Origin: Craspedostauros australis | Taxonomy: Eukaryota > Bacillariophyta > Bacillariophyceae > Mastogloiales > Achnanthaceae | Assembly (NCBI GenBank): GCA_026770025.1 | Contig: JAMXDE010000003.1 | Span: 3,658,001-3,722,000 of the forward strand | Length of the DNA: 64,000 nt | Direction: 5' to 3' | Shown: positions 19,721 through 29,529 of the stretch, one piece after another | Layout: every line of letters starts with the position of its first letter | Position numbering within the stretch: position 1 is the stretch's first letter | Program-made: the position numbers and the translations under genes | Notes under the pieces: generated by a model | Database searches by the model: none | What the model saw: the letters and a program-made list of their open reading frames with translations, nothing else | Told to the model about the DNA's origin: nothing

Positions 19721-21180
19721 GTCGTATGAGTCAATTTCGCCGTAGACGCTGGTACATTTTGTACGTCAGTCCCACTCGAAGCGGCCCAAAAAACACCTTT
19801 TCTGCCACAAACCTCCTCGGCAAGTTCATGCCGCTCCTTTTGTTTGAGCTCTCCTTTTGTGAGCATTCGTATGTGTGGCTTTTAATCACCCTCTCCAAGT
19901 TTGGCGGCGATTGGATGGGTAGTTGTCGAGATCTGCTCGTTTCTCTGGAGCAGGCACTCTTTGTTCCCATTCACGAATGCCAATCACCGCGATGTATCGT
20001 GGCGAATTTCTGTGTGCCCCAGTGCGTGTTCACACGCGGTGGAAATGATCACAACGCAATGTGTACCGACCGATGTGTTCCTCACATGGCATGATCAGTT
20101 CCTTACATCCTGATAGCATCCATCGCGACTTCGTTCATCGTAAAGCATTGTAGTTGATTATGGTTGATAAGTTCTGCAATAGCATTTTAGTTCTACTCCA
20201 GAATACCGTACACCAGCAACCATCTTGGCAACAGCAACTTTGATGCATGTGTATTGTTGCATCCATCCTGCTTGGGAGAGCAATGATCCCTTGGTTAGCA
20301 GCAGCACACAATAGCAGTCCAGAATAGAGCACAGTCGACTGTTTCACACTGAGGAGTTCCACCTCGCCATGCTCTCACCGCTCTTCTTTGGATCTTCCGC
20401 ATCGCTGAGCATGTGCAACTGCGCCGCGCAAAATTTCCACGCCATGTGCGCGCATTTTAGCATGTGTCACCTGCGCAATGTAGAGGCCGGTGTTCGATTG
20501 GCCATAGTTGTGCTGGAGATCAGTATAGAACATCAGGCTACCTGCACAGAACGGTTCGAACGCGATTTGATAGAGCACGAACAGCGACTGCGTCAACGAC
20601 CCTGCCCATCGCATGAGTGTAGCAACCGGTGTCAATGAAGACAGTTTTGGCGCCTGATCAGGAAGCGATGTTTCCTCGCGAGGATAGTACACGATAAAGT
20701 GACGAGAAACTTGCAATTGGTATATCTTTGGAGGAAGTGAGATTCGAAGACCAAGGCTACATGGTCAGGTGCAAGAGAGGATTCTGCGTCACCTGAAAGC
20801 AACGGAACGATGATCCGACGTCAGGGCGATGCACAAGCTTGCATAAAGTAAAGAGACTCCTGCGAACAAAACAGTTCGAATCAACAACACGTAAAAACGC
20901 GCGATATTTTTTGGCGCGAACTTTTGTGCGTTCACGGATTGATGATCATGGCTGTCACGAGCATTAGTGACTAACTTCAAACACCCAAAGCAACACACAA
21001 AGGCATCCTGGACCGCTGACCAACACACCACCCGAAGCAAAATGAAGCGACGAATACAACCATGCCATTCACTTGAGCAATTGACGAAGCAGATTTGGAT
21101 GCGGGTCTTTGGAAGACAGTCGGTCGCTATTGGACCAAAACGCAACAAATTTCTGTACCAGAACGTCGTAGACTCTACGT

Positions 21181-21199
21181 GGTTACCAATGGTTACCAA
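21181..21199 (-). repeat. 10-bp unit array TTGGTAACCA, reverse copy 1
   Basis: Read on the minus strand this is TTGGTAACCA followed by TTGGTAACC, two units of the same 10-bp repeat seen at 19691. Confidence 0.78.
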
Positions 21200-21412
21200 C
21201 GAAAAAATTCCGAAATCATGTCCGTACGTCGTCCGTGCGAAAAAGGCCGATAAAGGGTAAAAAGAGGCATCGAGATGAACGGAAAGCGGAGATCGTTTGC
21301 CAACAATGAAGACATCAACAGATAGCTCTCACTCTCCTCTTTCTAATAATGTAAAGATGTCAGGCAACGGGCATCAACTCATCAAATGGCAGCTTGTGCC
21401 GTCGGCGATATG

Positions 21413-21436
21413 CCAATGGTTACCAATAATTACCAA
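21413..21436 (-). repeat. 10-bp unit array TTGGTAACCA, reverse copy 2
   Basis: On the minus strand this reads TTGGTAATTA, TTGGTAACCA, TTGG, again preceded by a T run as in the forward copy at 19691. Confidence 0.78.
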
Positions 21437-21991
21437 AAAACCGGAAATTAGCCAATAGCCACTAGGAATCAAGCACAGAACCTACGACTTGTACGACAGC
21501 ATGTGCAACAGAGATTCGGTGGAACGCAGTCGAACGGGTCCTTCCAGTCGCGCCATTTCGAGCGAGGAATCGTGAAGAATACCAAGACCCAAAAAACGAT
21601 CCACAATGACACGAACGCACAAAATGCTGATGGCGGAATTCCATCTTTGTTCGCAGAAAAAGAGACACACAAGAAGCAACATCATCGCGTTGTTCATTTC
21701 TCCACGTTGAGGTTTTGCCTTACCCTGTTCTGTTCTGCCATTGATCTCCCTCCGGATCAGAGTTCACGCTTGCTGCCATCTTCGATACGAGCAAGAGTAT
21801 CGCATCCTCACATCTTCATGTAATACAGCATTCGCATAGAGACAACGCCATAGAATAGACGTCACCGCCATCCCATCGTATCGTATCGTATCGCATCGCA
21901 TCTTCTGTTCATCGTCACCTTGCCAACGTGGAACCACCACCACTGCTCCACTTTGCTCGTGCAAACACCAATCTCCACTGTCACTGGCATC

Positions 21992-23044
21992 ATGGATTTC
22001 ATCGCAGAATCCTTGGGATATTTCGTCGGAATGGGGTCCTTCCTCCTCTTCTCCCCCATCATCGTGAGGCTTTCGAGGCAGAAATCGGCGGACGGCTTGG
22101 CGATCACGACCTGGTGGTGCCACCTATGCGGTTACACCTTCGTAATCCTGTATGCGTACACGCACAACTACCCGCTTTCCACGTATGTGGAGAATCTCAT
22201 CATCGCCGCGCAGATCGTCACCATCCTAGGGATGACCGCGTACTACCAGAAGCTCCTGCAAACGAACGCATTCCGCGCTTCGGTTGTTGTCTACGTTGCG
22301 ACGACGTACACATTGCTGGTGCACGTGCCACGGGACGCCATCGCCATGGGTCAGTTGCTGTCCACGTTCCTTGGAGTGGGGGCCCTGGTCCCTCAGATGC
22401 TCCTCAACCACAGGAATCAGTCGGCTGGTGACTACTCGCCCGTGACATCGATGCTGGCGATTATGGGCACGCTCATCCGAATCTTCACGACGATCACGCT
22501 GGCCGGTTCGGATCCGCTGCTGCTATTCAATTTCGTCACTGCGCTGATCTTCAACGCGCTGCTGCTCGCGCAGATCATCTATCTGGGCGTTTGCGTCGAG
22601 GAGAGGACCTTTTTGGATGTCATGATGGCGGATATTGCTACCATAGACGGAAGTCGGCACGGATCGCGGCAGCGGCGAACGTCCAGCGATGAAATCTCGG
22701 ATGTGGCATCGATCGTTGGAGATTTGATGCCCGAGGGGTTTGTGTCTTTCATTCATGGCCATGAAACGAACAGCATGGGCCACTCGGATCGCACAGACCG
22801 TTCGGAAACAAATAATCTTGCAGAACCGTTCCTAATCCATGGAGACGACGTTGCCACCAACAACGACAGTGGTGGCGAGAACGATAACATTGCCAATCAC
22901 ACCCGCACGATCAACGATGGACCTACCGATCATCACGATGGTGACGGTGATGATGGTGCTGATGACGTTGAGTTCGGTGCTGGGAGCGATGCTGACAACG
23001 ATGCTGACAACGATGCTGACAACGATGCTGACAAGAGATCATAA
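21992..23044 (+). CDS. MPDU1-like PQ-loop multi-pass membrane protein
   Basis: 350 aa from the first ATG at 21992 (MDFIAESLGY); the frame runs upstream only without an ATG. Residues 1-215 hold about seven hydrophobic segments with two PQ-loop repeats. The first loop has SPIIVRLSRQKSADGL, with Ser-Pro in place of Pro-Gln; the second is canonical, VPQMLLNHRNQSAGDYS. Features such as GTLIRIFTTI and FVTALIFNALLLAQII match MPDU1 (mannose-P-dolichol utilisation) proteins of the ER more than SWEET or cystinosin proteins. MPDU1 is needed for use of dolichol-linked sugars in glycosylation; transport of a specific substrate is not proven. The C-terminal 135 residues are hydrophilic, with His/Asp-rich sequence and a tandem NDAD repeat. 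The membrane fold is clear; the MPDU1 sub-family is probable. Confidence 0.85.
   Translation: MDFIAESLGYFVGMGSFLLFSPIIVRLSRQKSADGLAITTWWCHLCGYTFVILYAYTHNYPLSTYVENLIIAAQIVTILGMTAYYQKLLQTNAFRASVVVYVATTYTLLVHVPRDAIAMGQLLSTFLGVGALVPQMLLNHRNQSAGDYSPVTSMLAIMGTLIRIFTTITLAGSDPLLLFNFVTALIFNALLLAQIIYLGVCVEERTFLDVMMADIATIDGSRHGSRQRRTSSDEISDVASIVGDLMPEGFVSFIHGHETNSMGHSDRTDRSETNNLAEPFLIHGDDVATNNDSGGENDNIANHTRTINDGPTDHHDGDGDDGADDVEFGAGSDADNDADNDADNDADKRS
22991..23035 (+). repeat. 12-bp tandem repeat coding for ADND
   Basis: GCTGACAACGAT is repeated three times exactly (22991-23026), followed by a partial unit, at the very end of the PQ-loop gene. It encodes an Ala-Asp-Asn-Asp run just before the stop codon. 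Exact repetition implies recent slippage. Confidence 0.92.
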
Positions 23045-26000
23045 CACATCGATCATACGAGTGCAAGTGCAACGTAACTGGCACGACCATTCGCAGCAAC
23101 TGGAGCAAGAACAACCAAAACAGCAACAGAGCCGTCGCCGACAACAACGACGCCATCCAAAACAGGAGCGTGCTCGGAAGTACTCAGAACACTTACAAGC
23201 ATGATGGCAATTGCAAGCGCTTCGATGACGATGCCTCAGCATCTCGCAACAAAACCAGCAAATGCATAACAAGGTGGACAATAGAGGCATTCGATCACAA
23301 TTCTTGGCCTGCACTACACGCTCGTCGTGCCTGCGCGCACTGTACGGGCATGACATCCAACAGTCCTTGGGTGGTTGCCTCAAGCACCATGGACTGGCCC
23401 GCGGATGGAAGCGGACGTCGTTTCAATGCCATATCTGCGGTACGAGTAATAGATGATATAATACTTGATTGTATTATAGTATAATATGATGCAATGTAAG
23501 TAACTCAACGATCGTGCCGCCACACAGGTAGAAATGATGAGATGGAATCAGCACCAAGATCCAATCATCCTAGCCCTGACTGGATCGCCCGGTCGACAAC
23601 CCGTTCACAAGATGCTCCATTCAACGACTTCGCACCGACGCTCAAGATTGATCGCAACAAGTTTCAAGCTTTTACTACGAGCGTACACATCAACCTCGCT
23701 TGCAACGCGCTGAATGAGCGACCTCGTCACCATCTCGGGGCTTGGACAGAAGGAAAAGAAGGTTCCCAGTGACGACAAGATGCGTCCATTGCAATTGAGC
23801 GGATGCATGTTCGAAGGTCGATATTAGTCGATTGAGACTGCTCCGCATCGCGTTCGATACATTCGGTGACGAGGAGAAACAGCGATTAATCCGCGTAGTG
23901 AGCACTTCATGGATAGGTACACCGTTGAGCATGTCCGCATTAGTTGCAAGCACGCTAGAAAGTGAGATTACACGCTTTGCAATACGGAGCAGCGATGCAC
24001 TTGCATTGCTTGCTCTCTTGCCTGCTCTCCTTGCCTTGTGCGATGAGATGCCGTGCCGTACGTTGGGGAAGTACTTGCACGCTCACGCATGAACCGTCTG
24101 GTTCCTTGCTGCGATGTTACGTGTTCGAACCAGGACGATCGCTCTCCGCTCGCCGCAGCCCGGTCCTGCTTTTCCGCTGTGGACCCGCGTCGCTACCAAT
24201 ACTCTGTCCACTTGTTGACTGTCGCTGTCTTTGAACATCTGACAGGTACGAAGTCGGAACGCTCCCCTCACGCCGCTCGTTGACTCCTCCGTGACGAATG
24301 TCCAGTTGTCGGCCGACAGGATGGGAACCGTTCCACCAGAAACCTCAAGGAAGGCATGACTGTTGGAGCAGATGCCCAAATTGTGCTGACAGATGGCGCG
24401 AAACCAAAGAAACCAGGGAATGCCAATGACGTCATTCGTCGGTGCGAATCAACGGCTGGCAGCCACCACCAACATCAAGCAAGCAAACACAAGAAAAACA
24501 ACAACAAGCCGGACATCGGCAACAAGCTGGCGACCGGCAACAAGCAGCCATAAATCCAGTTTAAAATATCTGATTACACCACAACAACAATCTCATTGCT
24601 CCACATCTGGCCTGCCCTTCGGTTCATTGCCGGGTAGAGGCCGGTGCAGGAGCCATTGCTTCAACAATGACAAGGTCGTCCTGACGCGTCCGTTGCACCC
24701 GTTGATAGAACATGTACAATGTAGAGGAGTGCAAGCAGAACAGGACGATGGAGGGTTTTCGGATCTTCAGGCGTCGCCGCACCGGCCATTGCCACCAGGA
24801 ATGAATAGCTTTCTGCCGGACTACTATACGCGTGCAAGCCAAGGATTATCATATTTGTGCTTTGTTCCCATGCGCTCGAAACAGAATGTTCGAGAGGACC
24901 ATTCATGTGTAGAACAATACATACGAGTAGTCTGTCGTAATATACGTAAGTATGGGACCGACCAAGATTCACAACATTGCAGCGATAGCCTGGCTGTCCT
25001 AGGAAGAGCGGCAGAGTACGAGCTTGCTTGACGACTTCTTTGTTCCAGAACGAAGTGGAAAGAGCCCCAACGGAGCAGCTGGCGTGTTCTTGTTCTGGTG
25101 CCAGCATCAAGTGCAGATGAGCTGATACGAAAATCGCCGTGTCTCTCTGTCGATACGAGCACAGGGAGTGTGGAAAGTGAGGCCGATGCCCAAGCCGATG
25201 CCGATGCCGATGCCAGAGCCGGAACGCATGGAAGGACACGGTACAGAGCCTCATCCACGATCGTGGGAATTGTTGTGTCAGAGATGGTGGCGTGTCAATA
25301 CCCACAGAGCGTATGGTATATCGTATGTCACTCTTGGTTGTGCGTATTCTTGTCGGTCCCGTGCGCGTACCATGTGCGGCGCATGAATGGCGCCATCCTT
25401 GTCCAGCATGGTAGAGAGCGTCTTGGACGTTGTCAAAAAGTGGGGTGAGTTCGATGCCGCTCTGCGACAATGGGGGATATTCTGTTTCGCCTGCGGCTTC
25501 AATCGACAATGCCGAAATCGAAAGAAGAACGAAAAACTGGACACACCTTGGGCGAGTTTTTCGTCGCCACCATCTGGGACCAGGTATAGTAGAGAGTGCT
25601 CTACCATAGGTACGTACGAGCTACTCTACTCACACTGATGCATGCAAACAACGCCTCCTACGCTACTGGAAAGTGTGAGTGGATGGCCTGCCCTGGTCCT
25701 CTGTCTCACTGACGACCAAGAGGAGGCACGTGCAGAGTATGCAGATGTGGATGCCACTGAATCATCGCTTGCAAACACAGAGGATTGTGAACGATGTCGA
25801 ATGTAAACCTGATGCAGATAGAGTGCGCAACTGCTTTGAGGCTGGTTGTCGCTGCGATTCTTCAGGACGTCCGTACCAGAAGATCTCTCTTTGGTGCCAT
25901 CCGAGCACGTGAGATTGCGAGCACGAGCTTGCGTGTAGAAACTGTCAGACACCTGATACTGCCCAGTCGCAGAGTGAGATACGAGTAGGAGTATAGCACT

Positions 26001-28004
26001 ATTCCGTGGACATTTCTGCACCCAAGCAGAGTCTGCGCGAGTGTTGGGGAGAGTAGTCCAGTGGAAGTAGATAACTTTCCGTCACAACATCTGCTTTGAA
26101 CACGCATGCCATGTGTGTGGTAGGCAATAGAGGAGAGTCGGGGAGGCTGCCAAATCGTAGGTCGTGGTGAGGGAGAGATCGGCTGGTTTCCTTCGGCGAC
26201 TTTGCGACTCCTACGCACACACGTACGAGCATCGGTAGCATCTCGAGTATGTACTGATCCCGATGCAAACGAATTGTGAGAGTGAAATTCCAGTTTGAGA
26301 ATGATGGAGGAGGCAATCTCCGGAAAGTGCCAAAGGTCGCATGGGGGTTGTGTGCACCAGCAGAGCAGAATATTCCAAGGTATGAACTAGAGTACTGTAC
26401 TCCAGTGTGCATGGAGGTGTTGACGGGGTGTTCACGTCGTTGCGACAATTAATAGTCCGGGCAAAGTGACAACTTCCAGAGATGCCATCTTCAACTGCGC
26501 TGTCGTGTGATGGCATGGTTGTCTCGTCCGCACCATCCATGAGGCACGAGATGCAAACTATTATTCGAGCTACCTATTATACGTGCGAATACGGAGAGGA
26601 ATGCATCATGTGCCACGATAGAAAAGTAGTCCTATCTGGCGAAGCGTCCGCCCAGTTAAAGGTCAAGGCAAAGTTGTCGCTTCAACATCTATTGTCGTTA
26701 CTGCAACGTCAACACCACCACATTCTCTATTCTCTCCCTCCATCCCTCTTTATTGCCCAGACTTGCCATCGATTTCCTTTGTGAACGAGATTCTAAATTT
26801 TAGCGCACTCACATCACAAGGAGGTGTTTCTCCCACGCCAACGTCAAATCCATCCTCGATCGCGTCGAGGATCCATCTCTGGGTTGGACTGCAGGAAGGG
26901 ATTGCAGTCTGCCAAGGGAGCACTGCGCCAAATGTTCGTCCTCTTCTTCTCTCGTCCATCCAACAGCAGCAAATGCCACAGTGGCCTCTACTCTCTACTC
27001 TCTAAACGAGTATGGAGTGCGAATCATTCGCAAGGGCTCGCCCAACCACGGCACGAAGAAGTGGCGACCACCTGTCAACGGAGTGGGCAGGCTCTGCACT
27101 CGTACGTGCAGAGAGGAGAAAGAGCTCTTCCATCTTCCCCAACACAGATGCATTTGCTCCATGCACATGTAGTATAATGGAACACAATATGATGGTCCAA
27201 AGACCAACCGTCGGTCCATCCCGCAAATAGCCGCAGTTGGTGATCTACAACGACGCTCTCTCCCATCCTCAACGAGTGGAGAGAGAGAGAGAGAGAATGT
27301 AGTCTAATACGTCTGAAACCAATCTCGGGGTGACGTGGATTGCAACCGCCTCAATCTGGTCTCATACAAAAATAGTTTTCTATCCTTTAGTGCTGGCGCA
27401 TGCCCACGACTACAGTGACCGAGTAAAGCAGTACTTGGAGTCACATACGTGGCGTGTATTTCTCGCAAGGTCTACACGGCGCTCTGACTCGAGAACACAC
27501 ACAGTGCTGGCACCAGCATTGGCTGCCTGCTCTGTAGAATGCTGCGCATGCTGGTCCCAATCAACCAAACAAACAGAGTACTCTGGACCGTAGGGGCGCT
27601 AGAGTGGAGCGTAATATTTGCTGTGATGTTTACAATATTGATACAGTGCTGCTGCGTTCCTGTTGGCGTTGTTGTTTCGTGTTGAGGAGGAGTTGGATAG
27701 CTCGTAGCTGTACCCCGCCCCCGTTGTGAGAAAACTGAAAAGGCTTCGAAAATCCATCATGACCACAGAAGAGTTGCTGGCTGTGGCTGTTCCGAGCTGT
27801 GCGCGCTTGTGTATATCCACCTTGAAATATGAAAAATTGGAGTGGAGCACCATACGGTATGGTAAAGTGATGCGATGGTCCGCCGTTCATTCCGCAGGGA
27901 CATTGACAACACGCCCACCTGGCTCTGTGCCAGCGCCAGCAGATGATGTTGAATTCAGTCGCCGCCGTATGGTGCGTACTCTCCAGTGCTATGAGTCGTG
28001 AGAA
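23045..28004. other. gene-poor stretch, no credible coding sequence
   Basis: About 5 kb between the 3' ends of the PQ-loop gene (+) and the helical-repeat gene (-). The longest frame (24661-25509, minus) has the composition of non-coding DNA. Copies of TACGAGTA occur at 24922-24929 and 25980-25987, GTAC-rich words are frequent, and a (GA)n run lies at about 27279-27297. No transposon protein, tRNA or rRNA was recognised. Confidence 0.4.
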
Positions 28005-29201
28005 TCACGCTGCTGGTGCCAGATTCGTGGGCCTTTCGCGCACGAGCAGGGCATGAAGCAGGAATGTTTTGCGACACTGTTCGATGCGCTGCGTCGACCG
28101 CGGCACATTCTGCGCGAAGGTGATGAGCTGCTCGGCATAGCTTGGTTCGCGCTCGTCCTGATGCAGCACGTCGACCGAGACAGACTGCCTGCGTGAGCTG
28201 ATAGTCGACGCAGCAGATGATAGGTTGTTGAGAAGGACGAGAAACAGAAAGTCGACTTCGTCATCCCCCACCGATGTTGTGTTGGCGAGCTTGGGGTAAG
28301 CATCGAGGAGGCAGCTGTGCGCTTTGGCGTAAAATCGCTGCGCCTTGTGGAAGCTGATGTTTTGGACCCTGCGGTCGAAGCTGGAGATTGCCTTGAGGTG
28401 GAAGCATGCTGCCATGTTGAACAACAGGCTGACGACTACCAGAGAGAGTCTCTGCCTTGGATTGGCATCCATGGGAAGCCGTCTGAGGAGGCTGTCTACG
28501 CGAAGGCCCTGGTGGTAGATGATGTCGCCCTCTCCGTTGGAAAAGAATCTGGCCGGCTCCTGCTGTTGCTGCTGATGTTCGGCGTCTGTTTGAGGCGTGA
28601 GATATTGGTGAAACACGAAGTTTGGCTGTGTCGCGGATAGGTTGAGCGTGATGTGCAACGCTCTCTGGAAGCGGGAGAACGCCTTGCCCAAGCAGGCGAC
28701 CTCCATGCAGCTCATGCCTTGGTCGGTGTCGGATGTGATCGTCTGGACGTACTGGGTGACGATCAAATCCTGCTGCGTGCCGATGGGCGTCTCGTTTGTC
28801 TCTGTGCCATCGTCCGCGCTTTGCTGTGCACGTGCATGTGCATGTGCCTTGTTCCGTGGTTGCGATTGCTCCTTCGATGGTGTCTGCGTGCGCTCCCGAC
28901 ATCGGTGAACGGATGGACGTCCGTGGGTATCAGTGTTGACGACCGGCTTGGTGCAGGCTGATGCAGGCCGTGACGATTGTTGCAGTTGGCGTCGCTGGCA
29001 TTGCTTGGATTGCGATTGTCTGGCACCCGCACGGTGCTGCTGCCGCTGCTGTTGCCGTTGGCGCTGGGCCTGCATCCTCTGCTGGTACCGTTCTTGCAAT
29101 TGTTGCTGGATCTGGAGCTGCACCTCGTCACTGGCATGATTGCCGAGACGGTGGCCGTGATGTCGGTGATGGTCTTGGTTGTGTGGTTGGATGAGTAGCA
29201 T
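28005..29201 (-). CDS. hypothetical alpha-helical (TPR-like) repeat protein with Gln-rich N-terminus
   Basis: 398 aa, ATG at 29201. Residues 1-140 are low-complexity, rich in Gln, His and Arg (QLQERYQQRMQAQRQ), then Thr/Glu-rich. From about 160 to 390 the chain is helical with the pattern of TPR-like pairs: LGKAFSRFQRALHITLNL, SLLFNMAACFHLKAI, KAQRFYAKAHSCLLDAYP, LVLLNNLSSAAS. The combination of LLFNMA and LLNNLS segments is one I associate with a family of diatom hypothetical proteins; no partner or function is known. No membrane span, signal peptide or catalytic motif is visible, so a cytosolic or nuclear scaffold is plausible. The TPR assignment is tentative because the repeats are degenerate. 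Confidence 0.76.
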   Translation of the reverse strand: MLLIQPHNQDHHRHHGHRLGNHASDEVQLQIQQQLQERYQQRMQAQRQRQQQRQQHRAGARQSQSKQCQRRQLQQSSRPASACTKPVVNTDTHGRPSVHRCRERTQTPSKEQSQPRNKAHAHARAQQSADDGTETNETPIGTQQDLIVTQYVQTITSDTDQGMSCMEVACLGKAFSRFQRALHITLNLSATQPNFVFHQYLTPQTDAEHQQQQQEPARFFSNGEGDIIYHQGLRVDSLLRRLPMDANPRQRLSLVVVSLLFNMAACFHLKAISSFDRRVQNISFHKAQRFYAKAHSCLLDAYPKLANTTSVGDDEVDFLFLVLLNNLSSAASTISSRRQSVSVDVLHQDEREPSYAEQLITFAQNVPRSTQRIEQCRKTFLLHALLVRERPTNLAPAA

Positions 29202-29506
29202 GGTGGAACGTGTGATGGTGTGATGATGTGATGTCGAAGCAGGTATGAGCGCCTTGGTGCGATTGTTGGTTTCCGTGTGATGACTTGTTGTGATGGGCTG
29301 ATGCTGATCAGATTATGGGCACTTGTGGCATGAGCTTGTTCCAGGGCCTGAAGCGTCAGCTGAAGTGTGAAAAGGAGATGAAAACCAATGAACAGCGAGG
29401 GCTTGTATAGTCGTGGAGGTTGGCTGGCTTGACGAAGTGTAGCCGCAAGTTATGGTTTGCGTGAGTTTGCGAATGAGGCTGCAAGATTCTGTGGCTTCAG
29501 CTCTCC

Positions 29507-29529
29507 CTCTCTCTCTCTCTCTCTCTCTC
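29507..29529. repeat. (CT)n microsatellite
   Basis: About eleven CT units without interruption, some 300 bp upstream of the ATG of the minus-strand helical-repeat gene, reading (AG)n on its sense strand. Confidence 0.9.

Larger units (their letters stand above)
18614..21991. other. intergenic stretch with repeat arrays; no credible gene
   Basis: 3.4 kb between the SEC14-DUF6824 ATG (-) and the PQ-loop ATG (+), so divergent promoters flank it. It holds the 11-bp repeat (18701), TACGACTAC (18872-18880), three TTGGTAACCA arrays (19691, 21181, 21413), an E2F-like TTTTGGCGCGAA near 20912, and a CTCTCACTCTCTC stretch near 19321. The open frames are short and unlike any family I know. Confidence 0.4.

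Noticed and set aside
24661-25509. 282-codon minus-strand frame
   Set aside because: Repetitive His-Arg runs and no domain; most likely chance.
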